NCBI GenBank assembly: GCA_028753945.1
Contig: JAPNXP010000009.1
Coordinates: 2,976,001-3,040,000, forward strand
Length of the DNA stretch: 64,000 nt
Direction: 5' to 3'
Source: Hexactinellida sp. DTS-2022
Taxonomy: Eukaryota; Porifera; Hexactinellida
Part shown: positions 20,312 to 30,078 of the stretch, in pieces
Numbering within the stretch: the first letter of the stretch is position 1
How the letters are laid out: every line of letters begins with the position of its first letter
Program-made: the position numbers and the translations under genes
Notes under the pieces: model-generated
The model's input: the letters and a program-made list of their open reading frames with translations, nothing else
The model's database searches: none
Told to the model about the DNA's origin: nothing

Positions 20312-20819
20312 AAGCGGTATGGCTAAGTCTGAGAAATTTGAATCTTAAAGTACTAAATAAGGGAGTGTCAATTTCAATAAACTAACTGTTACTGTATATA
20401 TTATGATGGAATTCAAATTAATGTGACTTTTATTGAATAACAGCACTATCGCAGTACAATCCTACAACTTAATAATACATCCTTAATTTCAAAGATAAAT
20501 TAGCTATTAAATTAGAATGATTACGATAACGATATGATTACACTCTAATAGAATCATCTGATTACGATTACGATTATGATTATAGCGAAATGTGTAATCG
20601 ATTACGATTGTATTCGTAATTGGCCCGGCCGGGCCCCAATTTTCCCTGTACATTGGCCAAAATCCCTGTACACCTCGAAAGATTTTTCTCGCCCGCTCGT
20701 TTCGAATGCTATATATACTAAAACTGAATGGAATAACACTAACCAAGCATTGCCCTGTTAATGAAAAATGCATGGTAAAGCTAAAACAATCATGTAATTT
20801 ATATTTATCAAAGTTGATA
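20312..20819. other. No gene seen
   Basis: AT-rich stretch; around 20520-20625 there are diverged ATTACGATTACG/ATTATG phrases also seen near 18480-18520, followed by a GC-rich palindromic TGGCCCGGCCGGGCCC. Confidence 0.4.
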
Positions 20820-20824
20820 TGGGA

Positions 20825-21470
20825 AACCTGAATAAGACCGAATGGAATAAGACCGAAAGAAAATCAGTACTGGAATAAGATCGAATGGAATAAGACCGAA
20901 AGGAAATCAGTACTGGAATAAGACCGAAAAGAATTAATACTGGAATAAGACCGGATGGAATAAAACCGAAAAAATATATGGGCTGCTTTTCACCCTGATC
21001 AATATTAGACACTTATAAAGGCGAGCGTTTTAACCATTCTCCATAAAAGACAATGAGAGTGGCGAGTGTTTTCTACATGATTAATATAAGACACTTAGAT
21101 AAGCGAGTGTTTTCTCCATGATCAATACATCACACTTAGAAAGGCGAGTGTTTTCTCCATTAATCACTACACACCTTTAGATAGTCGGGTGTTTTCTCAA
21201 TTAACCACAATTCACGCTTAGAAAGTCGAGGTTTCACTTCTATTCTTACCAATCATACGTATTTCTAAGCATAGAGTAGCCCTTATATTATTCGGTCTTA
21301 TTCCAGTACTGATGTTCTTACGGTCATATTCCATTCGGTCTTATTCCAGTACTGATTTTTTTTGGTCTTATTTTATTCGGTCTTATTCCAGTACAGATTT
21401 TCTTTGGGTCTAATTCCAGTCCTAGAAAATCAGATTTTCTGCCAATATTTTCGGTCTAATTCAGTCAACT
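20825..21470. repeat. Foldback with subterminal direct repeats
   Basis: The left part (20825-20975) repeats GGAATAAGACCGAA five or more times, spaced by AATCAGTACT; the right part (21285-21470) carries the reverse complement, TTCGGTCTTATTCC with AGTACTGAT. Between them (about 21005-21240) are five diverged units of about 55 bp containing AGGCGAGTGTTTTCTCC. Such paired arrays are typical of Foldback-like or MITE elements. Exact ends and a target duplication were not established. Confidence 0.65.
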
Positions 21471-21677
21471 CGTTGATATAAATCATATTTATCACTTAGG
21501 TAAGGAGAGAACAATGAATTATATAGACTATACATGTTGTTATTATTAGACTCAAAGTCAGTATTTTGTCGCAACTAAAAATTCCTGTACAAATTGAATA
21601 ATTTCCTGTACGCCCGTACAAAATAGCCAAAATTGTTTAAATACCTGTACGGTGGCAGGTATGGAAACTATATTAAA

Positions 21678-22708
21678 CTAGCGCGCTTCGCTTGCTAGGT
21701 CGCTTCGCGGCAGAACACAACCACACACCAACCGCTTTGCGGTTGGTATGTAGTTTTTATACTCCTAATATTGATTGGAGAGCGTAATTGGGCCTAAATA
21801 GTCAAATATAAAAATGTTAAAATTTAGTAATTACGTCATCATGCGATAATGAGTAAGCATATTGGCAATCTGGTGTGACCAACGTGTCCGCATCATTAAT
21901 GTACATCTATATTATTAAATCTCGATTGTTGTTTGTTTGTTTGTGTGTGTGTGTGTTTGTCCGGATTGTATTAAAGTGATAAGAAACCGCATTTATAATT
22001 TTGATAGAAACTAACTTCCGAATGTTATAATATGTAAACAATTGTTATAATAGGTAAACAAGTATGCTGATCACGAATTTCGCGTTTATAAATTTCTCAT
22101 ATTAATATTTGTTGTTGTTGTTTACACAAAATAGGTAAACAAATTAATGAAAATTCAAAATCAACCTAGAAGTTAGCTTTCAACGGGTATTATAGGTAAA
22201 CAAGTATGCTGAACACGATTTTCGCGTTTAAAAATTTCTAATATGAATATTTGTTGTTGTTGTTTACACAAAATAGGTAAACAAATTAATGAAAATTCAA
22301 AATCATAACGTCCCTTTCTACCATTTTCCATGGCAAAAAGTGTGAGGAGTAAGGTCGCGTAGCGGCCGTTAACTTAAGGTGCGTAGCACCGATCTGTCGC
22401 AAAGCGACCGAGACCGAAGGGCTCGTGTTCTATTAAATTTCCAGATTTTTATCTCTTAAAGGGAGCGAATTATGTGCGATTAAGTGAATTTTCAGGGTTC
22501 TCGAAATGTGACAATTACGTCATAACTTGTCGAGGTGTGAGAAATTTTGAGTGGAAACCTCAACTTGTTGGCGGGTGCCAAAAGTTACCCCTAAATGCCA
22601 AAAATCACATTTGGAAACCGTCCAGTTTCTTCAATCAACTCGGAACATACAAACAAATATATATATGTATACACACACCCACCCACCCTTGTATTTTAAT
22701 AGTATAGA
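21678..22708 (-). mobile_element. Helitron-like element A, copy 3
   Basis: On the minus strand it reads A|TCTATACTATTAAAAT (5' end at 22708) to GCGCGCTAG|T (3' end at 21678). The hairpin with ACCGCTTTGCGGT lies about 50 bases inside. It contains a second, different Helitron-like insert at 21906-22425; the remainder aligns with copies 1 and 2. The small ORFs here (22474-22778) are fragments of the conserved body, also present in copy 2, and I do not take them for genes. Confidence 0.82.
21906..22425 (+). mobile_element. Helitron-like element B nested inside copy 3
   Basis: Copies 1 and 2 show the uninterrupted sequence ATGTACA|TGTTCTATT; here 520 bp beginning TCTATATTATTAAATCTCG and ending CGAAGGGCTCG is inserted exactly between that A and T with no duplication. 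This is Helitron-type insertion. The 3' end is CTCG rather than CTRR, preceded by GGTGCGTAGCACC and TCGCAAAGCGA hairpins. A tract of TG repeats and four AGGTAAACAA phrases fill the interior. No protein. Confidence 0.85.
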
Positions 22709-23038
22709 TGATCGATTCACTCAGCTATTTCTATTAAATAATAGAAATATAATTGCCTATCTGTTTGTGTCGAGTTAGGATGTTTGATGAATCCGATTAT
22801 GGCATATTGATGTTATCATATGTCGCAAAGTGCTAGCTATAAATTCTCCATTCCCCCGGAAATATGGATGTACGCCCCTGGTTTGAAGCATTATTTGTTA
22901 TAATATTTGTTACTTTGCTTGTCAAAAAGTCAAAATATATTATATCCTCGTTTTTCTGGGCGATATTGTCTGCATTTTGTTCTCCATGAAAACGGTTGCA
23001 TGCCAAAGTCAATGAATATAATAAACAATCTAGAATAA
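22709..23038. other. No feature seen
   Basis: AT-rich sequence between the Helitron-like copy and a possible exon; could hold a splice acceptor or upstream exon but I cannot point to one. Confidence 0.3.
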
Positions 23039-23296
23039 ATGACAGGTTATCCCGAGAAATCCCTTCATTTGGCGATTAGATCATATATCTACAGTAAAGG
23101 TCGCTCTATTAATCTTTTCGAGATATTTCATTATAGTCTCAATAATATTAGCGCGCATCGCTTCATACTTCAAACACAAAGTCTAGGGCGCCGGTACAGG
23201 GGCACAGGAGTTCCAAAATATTTTTCGTATATATTTGGGAAATATCTTAAAGATTTAGATACTACTACAATAGAACTATTAAAAAATATGTCTCAG
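23039..23296 (+). CDS. Possible exon ending at a disrupted splice donor
   Basis: An open stretch of about 85 codons ends in ..IELLKNMSQ. The foldback element that follows has duplicated TCTCAGG: the first copy (23291-23297) is followed by CGTGACC, the second (24145-24151) by TGAGTAT. Without the insertion the sequence is ATGTCTCAG|GTGAGTAT, a near-consensus splice donor. I infer an exon whose donor was separated by the insertion. The peptide has no motif I recognise. Both the start at 23039 and whether this is a gene at all are uncertain. Confidence 0.35.
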
Positions 23297-23297
23297 G

Positions 23298-24144
23298 CGT
23301 GACCTTCGTTATATAAGGCCTTACTACTTAGTAGATTTTGCTGGACCATGGATTACTTAAGGGCCATTGATTATTAGCTGACATATCTTTATCTCAATAG
23401 CTAGTAATGACAGACCTGAGAAATGCATTATAATTATATAGGAAGTTAGGAACATGATATCAAGACATACATAACACCCTTTGGAATTGTAATATATCAC
23501 CATAGCATTTGATTACGTAATTGCTATTTTTCGTGGAAATTATCGTGTTTTTATAACTTGCTTTTAACATAGTTAAACGCGTTATAAATGTTCAAAATTG
23601 GAACATTACTATATAAAGAATTAAGTGCTAATAATCACATTATCTCAAAGATTGTTGAAGTTAGGCCTAGAAAATGTATTATTAATGAATAGGAAGTTAG
23701 CTATTGCGGGTAGATCAGTACTAACATAGTTTACATAAAATAGATACTTTTTGAGTTATGGCACATTTTAAGAAATATGCATTTTCCTGGCAACCGAGGA
23801 ATGTGTCAACATTCCATTTATAATTCATTCAACTAGTTATGGACATCCTCATGTTCCAATTTTGAACATTTATACCGCGTTTAACTATGTTAAAAGCAGG
23901 CTATAAAAACACTATAATTCCCACGAAAAATAGCGAATACGTAATCAAATGGTGATATATCACAATTATAAAGGGTGCTATGTATGCCTTGATATCATGT
24001 TCCAAACTTCCTATATAATTATAATGCATTTCTCAGGTCTGTCATTACTACTATTGAGATAAAGATATGTCAGCTAATAATCAATGGCCTTTAAGTAATC
24101 CATGGTTCGGAGTAGTAGTAAGGCCTTATATAACGAAGGTCACG
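23298..24144. mobile_element. Foldback element, 847 bp, 7-bp target duplication
   Basis: Arms of about 300 bp: CGTGACCTTCGTTATATAAGG at the left end reappears inverted at 24144, and the arms run inwards to GTTCAAAATTGGAACA (about 23590-23605) and its complement at about 23848. The middle 240 bp is single copy. Flanks are TCTCAGG on both sides (23291-23297, 24145-24151). The 47-kb foldback contains diverged versions of the same arms. No coding sequence. Confidence 0.88.
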
Positions 24145-24151
24145 TCTCAGG

Positions 24152-24740
24152 TGAGTATAGTATTTCAAGAATTGGAATTTTAATGCAGACACAATAGACT
24201 TCTGATAACTTTTTAAGGGATGTTTAAACTACTCTGAAATGACTATAAATATCGTACTAGAGCTATAAATGTAAAAATATTGTGATTTCAAGTTATTTTA
24301 AATAGTCATTATCCATGAAGTGGCATAAGTGTATCTGTCACGTGCCACTCGTGGCACAAATGGGAATGTGCTGTATCTCAGTAGAAAATAATCCTAATTA
24401 TTTGAAATATGCACCTAGAGTAATTCGACCATGTGGAATTCAAATCTGCAATCAGAACTTCTAAATTATCATTGCATTCATCCTCAGCAACTGCCAGAAG
24501 TCTTAGGAATGTGATAACATTCCTTTCTAATTTTATGTCCTAAACCTAGCCGAGTGACCCCTTGTTCGACTCCCATCAGCTATTGAATCTAGTTATAAAC
24601 AGAGACACTGTAAATCGTAATTTTACGCTGTTCTACGACAATTTCATTATCAAGTTATCATTAGCTACAAACATGCCCTAGTCTGGGCACTTAACTTAAA
24701 ACACATAATGATGACATACTGGACTTAAGCAATAAAATCT
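24152..24740. other. No gene seen
   Basis: AT-rich; if the upstream exon is real, this is part of its intron. The phrases GTGCCACTCGTGGCACAAATG (palindromic, about 24342) and a similar one near 4310 are the only marks. Confidence 0.3.
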
Positions 24741-24744
24741 TATA

Positions 24745-25147
24745 CAGTCAACTCCCGTTATAACGAAGTGCTCGGGACCGTAGTTTCATTTCGTTATAAG
24801 CGGAGTTTGTTATAACCGGGGTTCGTTATAAGCGGAGTTCGATTTAAAAAGAGTTCATTACAAATTTAATTTCGTTGTAACCAGTTGTAACCGGAGTTTA
24901 TTATAAACGGATTTCGTTATAACCGGAGTTCGTTATAAGCAGAATTCGTTATAACCGGAGTTCGTGATATCCGGAGTAAAATCAATAGCTTCTAGGCTAT
25001 ATGGGATCTAAATCACTTCGTTATAAGCGGAGTTTCGTTATATCCATTTCGTTGTAACCGAAGTTTTAATAATGTAATAAGATAGAAAGAATTCGTTATA
25101 AGCAGGTACTTCGTTATATCCGACTTGGTTATAACGGGAGTTGACTG
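24745..25147. mobile_element. Tigger/pogo-like MITE with internal repeats, 403 bp
   Basis: CAGTCAACTCCCGTTATAAC and its exact inverse GTTATAACGGGAGTTGACTG form the ends, with TA on each side (24743-24744, 25148-25149). The interior holds about ten copies of TTCGTTATAA(C/G)CGGAGT in the same orientation, so the terminal motif has been amplified internally. No protein. Confidence 0.9.
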
Positions 25148-25149
25148 TA

Positions 25150-25731
25150 GTTAACTTAAGAAATATTTCTGCTAGGCCCGACAAATTACACCTCACAAAA
25201 TCACCTATAGGCTATAGCAATTGAGTTAGCCTTACATCATGCGTGCTGGTTATGAATACGTTAATACTGCTAAAAGCGTTACTGCCTATATAATAATATT
25301 TGTTCAGATACTCTTTGCCGGGGAGTGTAGACTTGCAAGATAATGATTAACGCAAAAATATTTTACTGGACAAATGTGATTTCAATAATTGAATAATGAT
25401 ATTTCTAAAACTAATATGGAATATTAGTATAAGAAAATATGAATAATTACTGTTTTATGAATAGTTTTATTACATTTTAGAGGCCTCGACGAATTATACA
25501 CTTCCTGAATTTTGAATCAAACGACCAAAAAATGAGGAAAAATTTCGATTTTAATTTTCACAAATCAAAATATATATAACTAAGCGATAAATATAATAAT
25601 CAATAATAAATATATCTATCAAGACCAGTTTGAATTACATATAATAAACAAAGACTCGTACATAAATATAATAACATACAGGTTCTTTCAATTTGTTCAG
25701 ATATTTACAAAGCAATATTTCGTTTCAAAAA
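25150..25731. other. 3' flank of the minus-strand gene
   Basis: AT-rich, no ORF. On the minus strand AATAAA motifs occur, for example at 25466-25471, any of which could end the transcript of the 814-codon ORF. Confidence 0.35.
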
Positions 25732-28176
25732 TTAATCAAAGTTTTCATCCGAAGAAAGTTCTCGAAAACTTGAGCAAGTAAAAATATCTGATAGATAATA
25801 AGAGTATGTGTATGCATGTGTAATGTTAAACAAATCGGTCAACCCATCCCCTAAACGTTTCCTTATCAGTTTTCGTTTCGCTACTTCCTCCATTATTAGG
25901 CGCATCTTATGGTTATCCCTTAAATGATCCTTCACTAATTTTAAATCCCCAGTCTCAAAAGAGGAATGGCGAGAAGATGCGCAGTGAAAATGTTTTGACA
26001 TTAATTCCGTCTTACCAGCCCTACTCGAGGATGTGATACAATCTAGATTAAATTTTGAACTGCCATCTGGGTTAATATGCGAATCGCTAGAATGCTCACC
26101 AGTGATCAGGTTGTAAAAGTCAATCCCAAAAACTAATTCATTCACAAAATCGTTCACAAATGTAGGAGAAAGTTTATCAACTTGATTTGTTGCTACGGGT
26201 GTCCTATCAATTCGATTAGGTGGTAAATTATGAACAAAATTATAGGCATTTTTTAATTCCAATTCTTGAACAAGTTTCTGCACATTCGAAGACGATTCAT
26301 TTTCCCATTGAGTATTCATAATTTCTTCAAGTTTTTGTGTTAATGAACAATATTTATTTCTCTTCTGTATTTCCAAATATTCATAATCACAGTCTTTTAA
26401 AACGTTCACATCTTTTAAAACGGTCTCGTCATTTAGAGACTGAATCTCTTTCGAAAGAATTACTTCTTTGCTATCATAAGTAGAATCATCGTTCTCAGAT
26501 AATGGAGCAGATAGTCTCCACTTACCCGGGACCTTTTTAAATTGTAACTGGAACTTTTCGTCTTCTTTGCTAGGAGCAATTTCCGGAAATTTCATCTTTC
26601 TAATTATTTTCTTTTCCTGTGACAATTTTTTTAAGAGAGTTATGTTTGGAGTCTGTTTAGGAGAAATATATGGTTTGAAAAGAGATTTATTTTGGTTGGC
26701 AGGTGTTGAAGTTGGATGCACATTCAGAGACATCATGGTATTATGTTTTGATTGGTGTAAAGTGGGAAGTAATGTTGGAGGTAGTGTATCAGAATTAATT
26801 ACTGGTACAAGGGGACTTGATAAGTGTATGTTGGTATCATAGTTAGTCTGAGAAATGTCGTTTATGGAGCTGGTAATGGACTTTTCGCTAGTAGAAATGG
26901 TAGAATTTGACTCGTTGGAATTGAATTGAGTTCCATTCGAAAGGCTTGAGTATGTTCGCATACATAAAGAAGTAACTAAAGGAACTGTAAAAGTTCTTGA
27001 AGATAAAGGTGGCAAATTACTATGGGATGAGGATGATTGGAAGGATAAGGGTTCAAAGAGGGATAGTTGGTTACTTACTATAAAAGAGTTGTCTGATGAG
27101 AATTGGATAGGTGAACCACAACTCGTCTCGTTGTTTGCCTCTGTAAAAAGAAATGGTAATGATTCTACAGTTAAACGAGGAATTTTGCAATAGTATTCAG
27201 GAGAGGAATTAAAAAAAGGTGTAAAAACAGGATGTGTGTTAATATAAGAAGTGAATGAAGAAATACATGGTATAGAAGTATAGTAGAATGGTTTAATATA
27301 ATTGTGCTTGAAATTCGATATTCCTAACACATAAAGTTCGTTAGAAGTTACATCAGACTTATGTATTCCATTCATAATGGTCATGCGCTTTTTGTATGTT
27401 GAAGAGTGAAAACTATTTAGCTCGAAGAAGTGAGTCGGGTGACTCGTGTCCATTCGAATTTGTGAAGATTTATAGGCTATGTGTTTCTGTACTTTGAATT
27501 TGTGTAAATTAGGAATAGAGCGATTCAGAATTGGGAAGGCTTGTTTATTATGTCTTGATTCTGCTCTAAAATCAGGAATGGAGACTGAGAATAAATGCAA
27601 CTTAGTTTTACTGTTAGTTTTTAGCAATGGGGGTAATGTAGGAGAATTTGGAGGAAGTTGACATGGATTCAAGGGGCATGAAACTTTGTCTGGTACTAGA
27701 GTTATGTTGACAGTATTCATTTTGCTTTGTATTTTAACTTGAGGCTGGGTATCCCTAATTCGATCTAAGGTGATAGATGAAACTGGTGAAAAGCTTTTCG
27801 GATATACATTAGAAATATAGTTAAGAAAGCGATTTGGAGAATAGATTGAAATCCGGAGGTGTTTAGATGGTGGATGGCTGATCCTGTAAACATTATTAAG
27901 TTTTTTATAATCAGGATGTGATAATTTTTGAATATGATCGTGGGGAGGGCTACCATTGTTTGGAACTGAGCGCCATCTACTCAAGGAAGGTCCTGGACAT
28001 TCCAAAGGAAGAGACAAGTCAACTTTATGTAGATAGGTATAAGATAAGGGTACTTCTGACTTTCTAGCGAGGACAGGCCTAAATTTGTGGAAAGGTGCAG
28101 ATGGCCGATTCCCAATTGAAGTTCTAAGTTTCAATTGACTATCATTACGAGCCAGTGGTATATGATGAGACTCCAT
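25732..28176 (-). CDS. Unrecognised 814-residue intronless protein
   Basis: A single uninterrupted frame of 814 codons starting at the ATG at 28176, the longest in the window and far too long to be chance in AT-rich DNA. I do not recognise a domain. The first 500 residues are rich in Ser, Pro, Asn, Thr and His with little predicted order. From about residue 525 the sequence turns charged: KKIIRKMKFPEI, then KFQLQFKKVPGKWRLSAP, then an acidic, coiled-coil-prone stretch (CDYEYLEIQKRNKYCSLTQ), and FVNDFVNELVFGIDFYNL near residue 685. No signal peptide or membrane segment. The minus strand directly upstream reads TTCAAATCTAG|TATATG, so an upstream non-coding exon is possible. It is not framed by any inverted repeats I can see, so it may be an ordinary host gene. 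Confidence 0.75.
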   Translation of the reverse strand: MESHHIPLARNDSQLKLRTSIGNRPSAPFHKFRPVLARKSEVPLSYTYLHKVDLSLPLECPGPSLSRWRSVPNNGSPPHDHIQKLSHPDYKKLNNVYRISHPPSKHLRISIYSPNRFLNYISNVYPKSFSPVSSITLDRIRDTQPQVKIQSKMNTVNITLVPDKVSCPLNPCQLPPNSPTLPPLLKTNSKTKLHLFSVSIPDFRAESRHNKQAFPILNRSIPNLHKFKVQKHIAYKSSQIRMDTSHPTHFFELNSFHSSTYKKRMTIMNGIHKSDVTSNELYVLGISNFKHNYIKPFYYTSIPCISSFTSYINTHPVFTPFFNSSPEYYCKIPRLTVESLPFLFTEANNETSCGSPIQFSSDNSFIVSNQLSLFEPLSFQSSSSHSNLPPLSSRTFTVPLVTSLCMRTYSSLSNGTQFNSNESNSTISTSEKSITSSINDISQTNYDTNIHLSSPLVPVINSDTLPPTLLPTLHQSKHNTMMSLNVHPTSTPANQNKSLFKPYISPKQTPNITLLKKLSQEKKIIRKMKFPEIAPSKEDEKFQLQFKKVPGKWRLSAPLSENDDSTYDSKEVILSKEIQSLNDETVLKDVNVLKDCDYEYLEIQKRNKYCSLTQKLEEIMNTQWENESSSNVQKLVQELELKNAYNFVHNLPPNRIDRTPVATNQVDKLSPTFVNDFVNELVFGIDFYNLITGEHSSDSHINPDGSSKFNLDCITSSSRAGKTELMSKHFHCASSRHSSFETGDLKLVKDHLRDNHKMRLIMEEVAKRKLIRKRLGDGLTDLFNITHAYTYSYYLSDIFTCSSFRELSSDENFD

Positions 28177-28184
28177 ATACTAGA

Positions 28185-29304
28185 TTTGAACATAAATAAA
28201 ATAAATGGCCATTAAGTATTGGTTTAAAGTTTAAACATAATTAAAATACTTCCCAGTGTTACGTTTTATATTGGAAGACTGAAACCTGCTCCCCCGTGTC
28301 TGGGAAGCCATAATACGCCTGCTTACATGTTTAGACATATTAATTTAATTAATACACTTTAACTGAAATAGGAATTTTCCCGAATCTCAGGAGAAAACCT
28401 TTCAGCCTCCACTTAAAACTATCCTGTCTTTGGGGCAATACCTACATTCCTGGGTGAACTATGCCCCATTTGAATTGTTGACCATCCCATTTATTGGGAA
28501 AATAGAAATATCAGATCAAATTCACATTTTATTGAACCAAATTGTAAACTGTGCTTACCCTCAATTCTTTCGAATTGCTACGCATCTGTCTGGCTACCCT
28601 GGTGTCATATTGTACATAGAGATCTAAATAATAAAAGGAACTACACGGGAAAATATATATTTGATATTAGATAAATTATATTTAAGATTAATTTAAGAAC
28701 TCTTGAGAGCCAGTGTCAGCAGGGTACCATATGTATTTCTTTGGGAAGGACGTTCCCGTTTTCTGGTTTGGTTGAGGAATATCCATCGTAATTAAAGTCC
28801 TTTTATCTGTGGCGACTATACTAATTTACTATATCTTCCAGCTTCAAATTTAACTAACCCAGGCATAATTGCCTAAGAACAAGTGACTACGAACTATTAT
28901 TTCCTGGATGATGAGCAAGACCGTTTGCAATTAAATGATCAAATGTTGAGAAATAAAATCATTAAAATGGGTACTGAATATGCTTTTTCCAATTCGTATA
29001 TAATCATATGTAGATTTTTGAGGATTTACTGGAAAAACCGTGTTTAACGGATCCGAATTAGTACAACAGTCATTAAGTAGTTCATCTGATTAAGCAGAAA
29101 GACCATGCGTTAGTAACACTATCTGGTGTTGTGAATAATCAGAGAATCACTCATAAATTGAGTTGCAAGATAATTTCATCCTTATGTGTACACTGTACAT
29201 TCAGAAATCGAATTAATCGTGCTAATACTTTAGATGGAGAAATGGTCCCCACAGGAAAGCTGCAAACCGAAATCCTCATCTTGAGAAAAGTAGAGTTGTT
29301 GTCT
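28185..29304. other. No gene seen
   Basis: Non-coding, possibly including promoter and 5' exon of the minus-strand gene. The ORFs at 28430-28627 and 29131-29325 are short and unsupported. Confidence 0.35.
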
Positions 29305-29569
29305 GCTCCGCCATGGCATACTTAATATACGGCTATAAATGTCGCTGAGAAGGCCATAAAACAAAGAGGCCAGTTTCTAATTTTCATTCTAGTGCAAACT
29401 AGCCTTCTTAGATTGTCAGAAATGACTTTCTATAAGGTATTCAGCTATGGCCAATCCATTGAGACCATTTATGAATTTCTAAGGATTGCGGTTAAGTGGA
29501 TTAACCGCAATTTAATGATGACGTCAGCATTTTTATATAATATACTGGATATATTAATAGTATATACTA

Positions 29570-29754
29570 CAGTCGACTCCGCTTAATAGAGCCACCTCGG
29601 GACCAGGTTGTTTTGACCCGATTAAGCAGAGAAACCGATTAACCGAAAATATTGTAAGCCAAATAGTAATTCTGTCCTATAATTCCTGTGAAATTTTGAC
29701 CCGATTAAGCGGAGATACCGATTAACCGGTGGCTCTATTAAGCGGAGTTGACTG
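29570..29754. mobile_element. Tigger/pogo-like MITE, 185 bp
   Basis: CAGTCGACTCCGCTTAATAG pairs with CTATTAAGCGGAGTTGACTG (one mismatch), with TA on each side (29568-29569, 29755-29756). ACCGATTAACCG and TTTTGACCCGATTAAGC are repeated inside. It lies between the left terminal repeat and the transposase of P1. Confidence 0.9.
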
Positions 29755-30078
29755 TATTAATATATTTTATGCTACGTATATGTTATTTGGTGACAAGAAG
29801 TAAGAAAAGGAATTGATCTCAATTACTCGAATTATAGTTCAGAGAAATAGGAATGTATCAAGTGATATAATATTTATGTAATGGCATGTAACCACATTTA
29901 AATGAATTTGATAGGAATGTTTAGTAATTGTCTTCTTAATTAATCCACTTTGAAGCCATTTTTAGTAAATTCCTTTGCTGCATCGAATCACATTTCTTTT
30001 GAAATCAAATAATCTTTAAATACATATTTTCTCTCAAATTCAAAATCTTCATTATCCTCATAGAATTTCGATATTATC

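Noticed and set aside
15704-22778. ORFs with METSTCWRVPKV / FSGFSKCD phrases
   Set aside because: Same peptide appears only because it lies in the conserved non-coding body of Helitron-like copies; no Rep or helicase motifs.
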